Below, one piece after another: positions 7,639 through 15,142 of a DNA stretch of 27,256 nt. The number at the start of each line of letters is the position of its first letter. The first letter of the stretch is position 1. Origin of the DNA: JAOAFX01 sp965649105 (lineage in GTDB: Bacteria; Hydrothermota; Tepidihabitantia; SM23-42; JAOAFX01). Both the position numbers and the translations under genes were made by a program. The stretch covers positions 1-27,256 of the forward strand of contig CBFGJP010000026.1 in NCBI GenBank assembly GCA_965649105.1, written 5' to 3'. The notes beneath the pieces are model-generated. The model had not been told where the DNA came from and searched no databases. It saw nothing but the letters and a program-made list of their open reading frames with translations.

Positions 7639-9750
7639 CTATCTCTGATTCATCTCCCTAATTATATTTTCGAGTTTTTTCGCCTCATCCTTGCCAATCC
7701 ACTCAAGTCGCACACGGTCTTTTGACAGGCCTAAAAGTTCAAGGGTTTCTTTTAATATTTTTTCTCTTGTCCTTGCCCTGAAGTTCCCTTTTGCATAATG
7801 GCAGGCATCCGGATAACAGCCACCAATCAGCACACCCCGGGCATTTAAATTTAACGCCTGGATAATATGTTTGGGTTCAACTGCTCCGCTGCAAGGGACT
7901 CTGAGTATCTTTATATTTTCAGGGTAACGAATTTTCATATACGCCGCAGTTTCGGTGGCATTGTAGGCAGACCATTTACACAGGAGGGCGATTATATCAC
8001 CGGGTTTAGTTGTTGTTTTTATCCATTCAGAAATCTCCTGGGCAGTATATTTTTCAAGCCTGCTTGCTGCTGCTGGACAGGCACTGGCACATATTCCACA
8101 ACCCATACATAAATCAGGATGAATCTTTATTTTTTCGTTCTCAATTGCAATTGCATTATAGGGGCAGGTGCTAATGCAGGTTTTACAAACACTACAGTAG
8201 TCTTCATTTACATAGGCAACAGGTTGGTTAGATTCAATGGTATCATTTTGTAATAAGCTGATGATTGAAAATGCCGATTTTCTGGCATCGACAATCGTTT
8301 CAGCGACACCAACCGGGAAACTTGCCGAACCTGTGATAAATATTCCTCTGGGCATTTCAATATTCCCAAGTTTGCCACTTTCAAAAAGAGCCGGGAAGTT
8401 TCTATCCGTCTTTATGCCTAGTTTATCAAATGTCTCTTTATCCGGAACAAAACCACCGCTGAGAACAACTGTATCTGCATCAATCTCAAGTAATTCGTTT
8501 GTGTAGAGGTCTTCTACTTTAACTATTAGATTGCCATTTCTTTTTATAACTTCCGAAGGCTTGCCCTTTATAAATGTGACGCCTCTTTCGCGCAATGTTG
8601 TATAAAAATATTCAAAATTTCCGTAACTACGCATATCCATAGCACAGACAAAGACACGGGTTTGGGGATAACGGTCAATAACGAGTTTTGCTTCTTTCAA
8701 TGCCAGAAAGCAACAGATTCTTGAACAATATGGTAAATGGTTGTTGTCACGCGAACCGGCACAGCAAATGAATACAACCTTGTGCGGGACAAGCGAACCA
8801 TCGGTAATCTTTCTTTCAAACTCCAGGACATTCATCACATTGGGATTGCTACCATAGCCGTATTCTTCGACTTTTTTTAAATCATAGAATTTTAGACCGG
8901 TTGCCACGGCGATTGCTCCCGCATCTATCTCAATCGTTTTTTCTTTTTCATTCAGGTCTATTTTTCCGGGGCACACCTTAATGCACTCACCGCATCTATT
9001 ACAGGCATTAAAATCAATTGCGTAAATATAAGGATATGTGTTCATTGTAAATATTGCCTTACGAATTCTACCGTCATCGGTGACGCGAATCGGACAAACC
9101 ACTTCGCAGGCACCGCAATTATTGCAATTAAGCACACCCCGTGGTTTGATCTTCAATTGGATCTTATAATCTCCTAACGCACCCTTTATACCGGAAATTT
9201 CGCTATTTGTAAAGATTTCTATATTTTTATTCTTTACCACACTCCAAATCAAAGGCAGAACAGTATGGCTCCAGGGTGTCCCTTCGGGATAGAGCCTGTC
9301 AAGTTTTGCTACCGTACCACCCAAGAATGGTTCTTTTTCAATCAGATATGTTTTGATTCCTGCCTTTATCAATGCCTTTGTCAAATCTAGACCCCCGACA
9401 CCTGAGCCAATTACCGCCGTGGATTTTGATTTAATGGCAAAGATTTTTTTCTTAAGTGCTGGTCCTGATTTAGATTTTGCAATTGCTGCTTTAAGCAATG
9501 ATTGCGCTTTATCTATTGAATGATTCATTAAAAATATATGGTCTTTGAGGTTTACAAATTCGGCATCTGCATCCGGAAATAATCCTTCCATTAAAGATGG
9601 AGAGCACCCGCCGATTACCACTTTTTCTTCAGGGCTGATTTTTACTTCCTGTTTACACAGATCATCATACCATTCAATCTTTACCTCTGGACCAAAATCT
9701 AACTTTGGTATATTAATCAAACCATTACAATGACAAAGAATTACTCTCAT
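7639..9750 (-). CDS. hdrA: HdrA-MvhD fusion: FAD/Fe-S heterodisulfide reductase-like subunit A with C-terminal MvhD domain
   Basis: The 703-residue product is the flavin subunit of an Hdr-type complex with its MvhD electron-entry partner fused on. In order it has an HdrA N-terminal domain (Cys 6, 8, 32, 49), a GSGVGG FAD loop (115-120), two ferredoxin motifs (Cys 209-219 and 250-260), the HdrA motif CCAGSRD with YCSRICC (329-347), two further CxxCxxCxxxCP clusters (519-529 and 548-558), and an MvhD-like domain from about 585 (RVPCSG, GGCYPDACHY). Several residues are unusual: the N-terminal domain lacks the fourth cysteine found in the long HdrAs of this window, the TNDCSMC motif is replaced by EGTPWSHT, and the MvhD CxxC is CKWS. 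The start has GGGGAG upstream and follows hdrB by 12 bases. A fused HdrA-MvhD is known in several anaerobes; the donor is not encoded here. Confidence 0.9.
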   Translation of the reverse strand: MRVILCHCNGLINIPKLDFGPEVKIEWYDDLCKQEVKISPEEKVVIGGCSPSLMEGLFPDADAEFVNLKDHIFLMNHSIDKAQSLLKAAIAKSKSGPALKKKIFAIKSKSTAVIGSGVGGLDLTKALIKAGIKTYLIEKEPFLGGTVAKLDRLYPEGTPWSHTVLPLIWSVVKNKNIEIFTNSEISGIKGALGDYKIQLKIKPRGVLNCNNCGACEVVCPIRVTDDGRIRKAIFTMNTYPYIYAIDFNACNRCGECIKVCPGKIDLNEKEKTIEIDAGAIAVATGLKFYDLKKVEEYGYGSNPNVMNVLEFERKITDGSLVPHKVVFICCAGSRDNNHLPYCSRICCFLALKEAKLVIDRYPQTRVFVCAMDMRSYGNFEYFYTTLRERGVTFIKGKPSEVIKRNGNLIVKVEDLYTNELLEIDADTVVLSGGFVPDKETFDKLGIKTDRNFPALFESGKLGNIEMPRGIFITGSASFPVGVAETIVDARKSAFSIISLLQNDTIESNQPVAYVNEDYCSVCKTCISTCPYNAIAIENEKIKIHPDLCMGCGICASACPAAASRLEKYTAQEISEWIKTTTKPGDIIALLCKWSAYNATETAAYMKIRYPENIKILRVPCSGAVEPKHIIQALNLNARGVLIGGCYPDACHYAKGNFRARTREKILKETLELLGLSKDRVRLEWIGKDEAKKLENIIREMNQR

Positions 9751-9762
9751 CTTACTCTCCCC

Positions 9763-10617
9763 TTATAATTTTGAGATAATACTATCTGGTTTAATACGAT
9801 TGAATTTCAAACCACAGGCATCAGGTGTTAAACCAAGCCCGAGTCCTAAGAGCTGTGGGTAATATAGCACCGGAAGATTATAAGTAACATTGAATTTTGT
9901 CTCTACCTTCCTTTGATTATCTTCGTACATCACGGTGCAGAATGGGCAGATTGAAATCATTGCATCGGCATTATGGTTTTTTGCTATAGATAGTTTTTGA
10001 TTTGCCATCTTAACAGCAAGTTCTTCATCTACACCCAATACCGAACCGCCGCAACATAATTTCTTTTCCTGATAATCAATGATTGTCGCCCCGGTCAAAC
10101 TGACTAACTCATCAAGTGTATGGGGATTTTCAACATTATCAAATGAGTGTAGATAAGAAGGTCTTAGATAATGGCAACCATAATGGGATATAATCCTTAA
10201 GTTTTTCAAGGTTTTTTTTATTGCCTTATTTAAACTCTCCACACCAACATCTTCATAAAGCATACGGACAAAATGGCGGACTTTTATTTCATTCGGATAG
10301 TTAAACCCGAGTTCAGCAAACTTCCTGCGAAACTCACTTTCTTTCAATTTCAACTGGGCATCAGAGAGCATGGCAGTGCAGGAATTACAAAGGGTTACGA
10401 CATCAAGGCCTAAATTGCTCGCCAATCCTACATTCCTTGCTGCCATCAATAACGAAGTTTCGGCGTCCAGGGCTTTCAGAGGGAAACCACAGCAGGAACC
10501 TTCTTTTAAATCAACGAATTCAATTCCGAGCTCTTTGGCTACATTTCTCGCAGCAAGTTCATAATGTTGTGCCCGAACCGGCACCGTGCATCCAAGAAAT
10601 AATGCATATTTTTTCAT
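9763..10617 (-). CDS. hdrB: Heterodisulfide reductase subunit B-like protein (two CCG domains)
   Basis: HdrB holds the catalytic non-cubane [4Fe-4S] clusters that reduce a disulfide or similar two-electron acceptor. The 284-residue product has two complete CCG motifs. The first is C10-X31-CC-X33-CxxC (ending C77/C80). The second begins at HYGCHY and has spacing X39-CC-X34-CPFC, very close to the CX31-38CCX33-34CxxC consensus. All cofactor-ligand cysteines appear present, so catalytic competence is plausible. The physiological substrate of bacterial Hdr-like complexes is often not CoM-S-S-CoB, and nothing here identifies it. The ATG overlaps the TGA of hdrC by four bases (ATGA), indicating translational coupling, and hdrA-mvhD follows after 12 bases. 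Confidence 0.93.
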   Translation of the reverse strand: MKKYALFLGCTVPVRAQHYELAARNVAKELGIEFVDLKEGSCCGFPLKALDAETSLLMAARNVGLASNLGLDVVTLCNSCTAMLSDAQLKLKESEFRRKFAELGFNYPNEIKVRHFVRMLYEDVGVESLNKAIKKTLKNLRIISHYGCHYLRPSYLHSFDNVENPHTLDELVSLTGATIIDYQEKKLCCGGSVLGVDEELAVKMANQKLSIAKNHNADAMISICPFCTVMYEDNQRKVETKFNVTYNLPVLYYPQLLGLGLGLTPDACGLKFNRIKPDSIISKL

Positions 10618-11105
10618 TTTCCAATCCTTTCAAAAATTTTAGTTGATTGAAAAATTCTGGTGACATCGGCGATCTTTTTGGCGATTTCAGGCAGTCCCAT
10701 TCGCTGCCTTTTCCTTAAATCAAAGTCTTCAAGTTCATAAAGCCTGCCTGAGTTATTGAGTAAATTCAACTGCACTTTCAAACCTTCAGGGCAATATCCA
10801 TTTTTTACTGCATAGTTTTTTATTGCATTGATAACTTCGGCAACACGGATTCCCTGGGGGCATCTTTCTGTACAGGCATGACAATGGGCGCAGAGCCATA
10901 AGAATGGAGAAGAAAGGACTTCTTTTTTCATTCCTAAAAGGGTAAGCCTGATGATTTTTCTTGGGTTATATCTATCATCCAGATATCGTACTGGACAGCT
11001 TGCCGAACAGTCACTGCAACCAAAACATTTTAGTAATCCTTCACCGCCTTCTTGCTTGATAATTTCCCATTTAAAATTGATATCAGCATTTTTTAAATCA
11101 ATCAT
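10614..11105 (-). CDS. hdrC: Heterodisulfide reductase subunit C-like ferredoxin protein
   Basis: HdrC is a small two-cluster protein that passes electrons between HdrA and HdrB. The 163-residue product carries CFGCSDCSASCP and CAHCHACTERCP, both CxxCxxCxxxCP [4Fe-4S] motifs, linked by the family-typical DDRYNPRKIIRLTLLG helix. No membrane segment is seen, so this is the soluble HdrABC type and not the HdrDE type. A GGAGG Shine-Dalgarno lies a few bases before ATG, and a sigma-70-type promoter lies just upstream, making this the first gene of Hdr set 1. It closely resembles the second hdrC at 17207, with conserved motifs along most of its length. Confidence 0.93.
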   Translation of the reverse strand: MIDLKNADINFKWEIIKQEGGEGLLKCFGCSDCSASCPVRYLDDRYNPRKIIRLTLLGMKKEVLSSPFLWLCAHCHACTERCPQGIRVAEVINAIKNYAVKNGYCPEGLKVQLNLLNNSGRLYELEDFDLRKRQRMGLPEIAKKIADVTRIFQSTKIFERIGK

Positions 11106-11125
11106 TTTGCCTCCATAGGTGTTGA

Positions 11126-11153
11126 ATTATATATATAAATAATAAAAAATCAA
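11126..11153 (-). promoter_or_regulatory. Sigma-70-type promoter for Hdr set 1 (hdrC-hdrB-hdrA/mvhD)
   Basis: On the minus strand, -35 TTGATT (11153-11148) and -10 TATAAT (11131-11126) are separated by 16 bases. The predicted start site is about 14 bases before the hdrC ATG at 11105, with GGAGG inside this short leader. The -10 is perfect and the -35 matches 4 of 6 bases. The surrounding DNA is very AT-rich, which slightly weakens the case. Confidence 0.6.
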
Positions 11154-11170
11154 GGAGATTTTTAAGGGTA

Positions 11171-11198
11171 TTGATTTTTATTATTATATGTGTATAAT
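11171..11198 (+). promoter_or_regulatory. Sigma-70-type promoter for the NtrC-family regulator
   Basis: On the plus strand, TTGATT (11171-11176) and TATAAT (11193-11198) are separated by 16 bases. The predicted start site is about five bases before the ATG at 11210, and there is no Shine-Dalgarno, so the mRNA would be effectively leaderless. The element sits back to back with the Hdr set 1 promoter in a 104-bp intergenic region, giving a compact divergent control region. Confidence 0.55.
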
Positions 11199-11209
11199 TT
11201 TTAAGCACT

Positions 11210-12562
11210 ATGAAGAAATATAGAATTTTGGTCGTTGATGACGAAGAGATTGTCAGAGACGCACTCAGTGAATGGCTTGATAATATGGGATATCAAGTAA
11301 AGACAGTTGATGATGGGCTAAAAGCCCTTGAAGAGATCGAATTGAATGATTGGGATGTTACACTCGTGGATTTAAAGATGCCGAAAATGGATGGGATTGA
11401 GACATTACGAAGGATTCATAAAATTAGACCGGATTTGCCCGTGATAATAATAACCGGTCACGGAACCGTGGATAGTGCAGTTGTGGCGATGAAAGAAGGT
11501 GCCGCCGACTATGTGATGAAGCCATTTAACCCTGAAGAGATAAATATCATTCTTAAAAAATTACTTGAACATCAGGAAGTTGTTAAAGAAAATATAATAT
11601 TACGGAAGGAATTAGAAAAAAGGTTTAAATTGGAGGATTTAATAGGGAAGAGCCCGAAGATGCAAAAAATTTTTGAATTGATAAAAACCGTGGCGCCAAC
11701 AAAATCAACCGTGCTAATCAGGGGTGAAAGCGGAACTGGAAAAGAACTGGTTGCCAGGGCAATCCATAATTTGGGTCCGCGCAGTAAAGGTCCTTTTATC
11801 GCAACTGCCTGTGGAGCAATGCCGGAAACCCTTCTTGAAGCAGAGTTATTCGGTTATGAAAAAGGCGCGTTTACTGGTGCTTTAAACCAGCATAAAGGTA
11901 GAATTGAAATGGCCGATCAGGGTACGCTTTTCCTTGATGAAATTGGCGATATTAGTCCAAAAACCCAGGTTGACCTTTTAAGATTTTTGCAGGAGCGTGA
12001 ATTTCGCAGGGTAGGTGGCAAAGAGCTCATTAAAATAGATACACGCGTTATTGCCGCTACAAATAAGAACCTTGAAGAAATGATAAGTAAAGGAAGTTTT
12101 CGTGAGGATCTGTATTATCGGTTAAATGTTATTACAATTGAAGTCCCACCTTTGCGAGAGAGAAAAGAAGATATTCCACTTCTTTTAGAACATTTTTTGA
12201 AAAAATTCAATTTGGAAAATAGAAAAGAAATTTCAAAAATTAGTCCAGATGCGATGGAGTTATTGTTATCTTATGACTGGCCCGGCAATGTGCGAGAACT
12301 TGAGAATGTGATTGAGCATGCCGTGGTTGTATCAAAGGGTAGCGAGATAAGAAAAAAAGACCTGCCGCAAAATTTAATTGATAAATTTTTCACTCCACAA
12401 TTAGTTAATAAAGATTTGCGGCTCGACGTAGTTGAAAAAGAACATATTTTGAATGTTTTAAAAATGTATAATTGGAATATAAAAAAGGTAGCCCGGATCC
12501 TGGGTATAAATCGTGTGACACTATATAATAAAATAGAAAAGTACGGATTGAAAAGGCGATAA
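11210..12562 (+). CDS. NtrC-family sigma-54-dependent response regulator
   Basis: The 450-residue product has three standard domains. A receiver domain (1-120) has acidic pair D10-D11, phospho-acceptor D54, T82 and K104. A sigma-54 AAA+ ATPase domain (about 142-380) has Walker A GESGTGKE (172-179), the sigma-54-contacting loop GAFTGA (219-224) and Walker B FLDEIGD (241-247). A Fis-type helix-turn-helix lies at about 415-450 (VARILGINRVTLYNKI). With GAFTGA intact it should activate sigma-54 promoters once phosphorylated. The likely partner kinase is the Cache-HAMP kinase 303 bases downstream, and a sigma-54-like promoter lies at 14919. Target genes are inferred only from proximity; the divergent Hdr set 1 operon is another possible target. 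Confidence 0.95.
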   Translation: MKKYRILVVDDEEIVRDALSEWLDNMGYQVKTVDDGLKALEEIELNDWDVTLVDLKMPKMDGIETLRRIHKIRPDLPVIIITGHGTVDSAVVAMKEGAADYVMKPFNPEEINIILKKLLEHQEVVKENIILRKELEKRFKLEDLIGKSPKMQKIFELIKTVAPTKSTVLIRGESGTGKELVARAIHNLGPRSKGPFIATACGAMPETLLEAELFGYEKGAFTGALNQHKGRIEMADQGTLFLDEIGDISPKTQVDLLRFLQEREFRRVGGKELIKIDTRVIAATNKNLEEMISKGSFREDLYYRLNVITIEVPPLRERKEDIPLLLEHFLKKFNLENRKEISKISPDAMELLLSYDWPGNVRELENVIEHAVVVSKGSEIRKKDLPQNLIDKFFTPQLVNKDLRLDVVEKEHILNVLKMYNWNIKKVARILGINRVTLYNKIEKYGLKRR

Positions 12563-12865
12563 AATAAATGATATATTGCTATTTCCGAGCTCCATCATTT
12601 AAATATATTTAGTTTTCAAACAAATTAGTGATTATTGTAGTATTACATTCGGCCGATTTTACTCAACTTTTAGATATCTAAAGACCAATCATCATAAGGC
12701 TTGGAGTCTGCCACTACGGGATTTATGCAGACTAAGGTTTGTCACCACAATTGCCATTAGAATTGCACCTGAAGAAAGCATTCTACAAAAAATGGAAAGG
12801 ATTCGGTAATTATGTTCCTTGACTTAACAATTGATTTTAATATAATCTCATAAGGAGATTTCGCG
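12563..12865 (+). other. 303-bp intergenic region with three inverted repeats
   Basis: No convincing gene is seen between the regulator and the kinase. Three inverted repeats are visible: TAAATGAT (12565-12572) with ATCATTTA (12594-12601), an AT-rich stem just after the regulator stop that could weakly terminate transcription; a perfect 14-base palindrome TTTAGATATCTAAA (12669-12682); and AGTCTGC (12705-12711) with GCAGACT (12727-12733), a 7-bp stem with a 15-base loop. The last 47 bases hold the kinase promoter and ribosome-binding site. A start-less frame runs through about 12600-12813 on the plus strand, but nothing recognisable is encoded. Confidence 0.5.
12819..12846 (+). promoter_or_regulatory. 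Sigma-70-type promoter for the Cache-HAMP kinase
   Basis: TTGACT (12819-12824) and TATAAT (12841-12846) are separated by 16 bases. The predicted start site is about 13 bases before the GTG start at 12866, and AAGGAG (12852-12857) lies at the very beginning of the transcript. This is the fourth promoter in the window with a 16-base spacer and a very short leader. Confidence 0.65.
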
Positions 12866-14788
12866 GTGCTGTTTTTTCAATTTAATTCTCTCAGGACTAA
12901 ACTTGCACTGAGTTATATTCTGGCGGTGGGACTTGTTGGTATTTTGTGTTCTATAATAGGTATCGCAACGATAAACCAGGGAATTATCAATCAGGCACAG
13001 AATCGGGTGAATGCGGATTTAAATTCGGCAGGCGAGATATATGACCAATTTGCAAACCAGGTCTTGAATGTCTGTAGATTTACCGCAACGCGATTTTTTC
13101 TAAAAAAGGCAATATTAGAGAAAAAGAATCTGGATATTATACAGGAATTGGAAAGGGTTCTGAAAGCCGAAAATCTCGATTTTCTTTCTGTTGTTGATAT
13201 AAAAGGAGTCGTTCTTGCCCGTGGCACCAATAAAAATAAATTTAATGACACCATTTCTAATCCTCTAATTGAATACTCAATAAAAACAAAGTTGCCTGCC
13301 TATTCTACAGAGATTTTGACTGCCGGAGAATTATATAAGGAAAATCCCAATCTAAAACAGAAAGCTGAAATAAATATACTACCAACCCCGCGAGCTAAAT
13401 TTCAACGCACAGGTGTTGAAAATTCAGGTTTAACAATAATCGGTGTTGCACCAGTTCTTGATGAAAATGAAAATGTGATCGGAGTGATTTATGCCGGTAA
13501 ATTGATAAATAATAATTTTGATATTGTTGATCGGATAAAAAATACTGTTTTTATGAATGAACAATATAAAGGACGAGATATTGGGACATCAACCATATTT
13601 ATGAAAGATTTACGGGTATCCACGAATGTTAAGAATGTTGACGGGACAAGGGCGATAGGCACACTAATTTCAAAAGAGGTTTATGAAGCAGTAATTGAGC
13701 GGGGACAGATCTGGTTGGCAAGGGCATTTGTAGTAAAAGACTGGTATATAACTGCCTATAGACCAATCAAGAATTTTCTTGGTGAAACAGTAGGTGTTCT
13801 TTATGTTGGCATTCTGGAAAAGAAATATACTGATATGCGCAATCAAATTGTCTTATTTTTTATCGGCTTGACAATTATTGCAATGCTTGCGGTTACTGGG
13901 TTTTCCTATTTACTTTCCGGTACGATTACCAAGTCTATTGGAGAAATTGCCTGTGCGGCGCGCGAAATAGGAAAAGGTAATTTCCCCGAAAAAATAAATA
14001 TTACCACACAGGATGAGATAGCAGATCTGGCACGGGCATTTAAGTACATGATTGATTCAATTAAGAAACGCGACGAAGAATTGAAACGATATGCCCAGCA
14101 GACGATCGCCGAAGCAGAAAGATTAGCTATAATTGGACAACTTGCGGCGGGTGTTGCACACGAAATAAACAATCCTTTGACTGGTATATTACTTTATTGT
14201 GATTTAATGTTAAAAAATTTTCCTGATGATTCCCCCTATAAAAAGAATTTAATTCGTATCAATAATGAAGCACAACGATGCAAAACGATAGTTAAGGGTT
14301 TGTTAGACTTTGCGCGGGAGAAAAAGCCCGAGATAAAAAAGGCGTCAGTAAATGAATTGCTCGAGTCAACTTTAAACTTGTTAAAAACTCAGGCGATCTT
14401 TCTTAATACAAACTTGAAACTCGATCTTGATAAAAATTTGCCTTCCATAAATATTGACCCGGGGCAGATCCAACAGGTTTTTATTAATATAATAATGAAT
14501 GGTGTGGAGGCAATGGAAGGCAAAGGTGAATTAACAATAAAAACAGAGTTTTCTGAGGATAAAAATTTTGTCGTCGTATCTATATCGGATACCGGTCCTG
14601 GCATAAAACCTGAACATATCAAGAAAATTTTTGATCCATTTTTTACAACAAAAGAAGCAAGCCATGGTGTAGGACTTGGGCTTTCCATAAGCAAGAGGAT
14701 TATTGATGACCACAAAGGATTAATTGAAGTACATAGCGAATTGGGTAAGGGAGCAACATTTAAAATCTATCTCCCGATTAATGTTTAA
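12866..14788 (+). CDS. Membrane sensor histidine kinase (Cache-HAMP-HisKA-HATPase)
   Basis: The 640-residue kinase has a membrane helix at about 12-36, a large extracytoplasmic Cache-type sensor region (about 37-322, with the YKGRDIGTSTIF...DWYITAYRP pattern typical of Cache domains) and a second membrane helix at about 327-350. HAMP follows (about 351-403), then a short coiled coil, HisKA with phospho-acceptor H432 in AAGVAHEINNPL, and an ATPase domain with the N box, DTGPGI and GLGLS motifs. Cache domains usually bind small organic ligands. AHEINNPL is typical of NtrB-type kinases that pair with NtrC-family regulators, which fits the regulator upstream. GTG is chosen as start because AAGGAG lies eight bases before it. 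No output receiver is fused. Confidence 0.93.
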   Translation: MLFFQFNSLRTKLALSYILAVGLVGILCSIIGIATINQGIINQAQNRVNADLNSAGEIYDQFANQVLNVCRFTATRFFLKKAILEKKNLDIIQELERVLKAENLDFLSVVDIKGVVLARGTNKNKFNDTISNPLIEYSIKTKLPAYSTEILTAGELYKENPNLKQKAEINILPTPRAKFQRTGVENSGLTIIGVAPVLDENENVIGVIYAGKLINNNFDIVDRIKNTVFMNEQYKGRDIGTSTIFMKDLRVSTNVKNVDGTRAIGTLISKEVYEAVIERGQIWLARAFVVKDWYITAYRPIKNFLGETVGVLYVGILEKKYTDMRNQIVLFFIGLTIIAMLAVTGFSYLLSGTITKSIGEIACAAREIGKGNFPEKINITTQDEIADLARAFKYMIDSIKKRDEELKRYAQQTIAEAERLAIIGQLAAGVAHEINNPLTGILLYCDLMLKNFPDDSPYKKNLIRINNEAQRCKTIVKGLLDFAREKKPEIKKASVNELLESTLNLLKTQAIFLNTNLKLDLDKNLPSINIDPGQIQQVFINIIMNGVEAMEGKGELTIKTEFSEDKNFVVVSISDTGPGIKPEHIKKIFDPFFTTKEASHGVGLGLSISKRIIDDHKGLIEVHSELGKGATFKIYLPINV

Positions 14789-14849
14789 AATTTCAACAAA
14801 AAACTGATGATAAATCATATGGAATAAATTTGTTTAAAAAATATACAAG

Positions 14850-14903
14850 AACTTATGAGATATAATCATTCTCATTAAAAAATATTACGAAATTTCATAA
14901 GTT
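14850..14903. repeat. Inverted repeats upstream of the sigma-54-type promoter (candidate activator-binding region)
   Basis: Two nested symmetries are visible. AACTTATGA (14850-14858) is inverted as TCATAAGTT (14895-14903), 36 bases apart. ATGAGA (14855-14860) is inverted as TCTCAT (14870-14875), with a 9-base centre. They lie about 40-95 bases upstream of the predicted sigma-54 start site, a normal location for an NtrC-family activator site. The assignment to the regulator at 11210 is inference. The region is AT-rich, so some symmetry may be chance. Confidence 0.4.
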
Positions 14904-14918
14904 TTTTAGATTCTGCTG

Positions 14919-14933
14919 GGCACGGGTTTTGCA
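14919..14933 (+). promoter_or_regulatory. Sigma-54-type -24/-12 promoter
   Basis: GGCACGGGTTTTGCA matches the sigma-54 consensus (T)GGCACG-N4-TTGCA. The invariant GG (14919-14920) and GC (14931-14932) are separated by exactly 10 bases. Only the base before GG differs (G instead of T). The predicted start site is near 14944, four bases before the ATG of the four-cysteine protein. An NtrC-family activator with an intact GAFTGA loop is encoded 2.4 kb upstream. The short predicted leader is unusual for a sigma-54 transcript. Confidence 0.75.
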
Positions 14934-14947
14934 TATTAAGTTAGGTG

Positions 14948-15142
14948 ATGAAATGCCCATTTCTTGAAGAGATTGTCGTTAACTATTGCATCGTAGCCCC
15001 GGTAAGGAAGATGATCCCCAAGGGTAAAAGTAAGGAATTGTCAAAATGCGAAGAGGAATATTTCTCATGCTCAGTTTATCAGAATTACTTAATGAAGAAG
15101 AAACAGGAAAGTCATAATGGTAAAATAAAAAAGGAAAAATGA
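14948..15142 (+). CDS. Small four-cysteine protein of unknown function
   Basis: The 64-residue product has cysteines at 3, 14, 34 and 41 (spacing 10, 19, 6) in the settings KCPFLEE, VNYC, LSKCEEEYFSC. The charged C-terminal tail is rich in lysine. From memory, short proteins and protein ends with a similar 'CPFLEE...YC...C...Y..C' pattern occur beside two-component genes in sulfate-reducing and related bacteria, but I know no assigned function and cannot name the family. Four cysteines could bind zinc or an Fe-S cluster, giving a redox or metal sensor; this is inference. The gene starts directly behind the sigma-54-type promoter, and its TGA overlaps the next ATG (ATGA), so it is coupled to the receiver-kinase gene. 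An in-frame GTG at 14945 is an alternative start. Confidence 0.75.
   Translation: MKCPFLEEIVVNYCIVAPVRKMIPKGKSKELSKCEEEYFSCSVYQNYLMKKKQESHNGKIKKEK

Noticed and set aside
12600..12813. Plus-strand start-less frame and a minus-strand frame resembling the C-terminal end of a P-type ATPase (VVTN-like)
   Set aside because: The similarity covers only a few residues, there is no start or stop context on either strand, and the region is full of inverted repeats; not enough to call a gene or relic.
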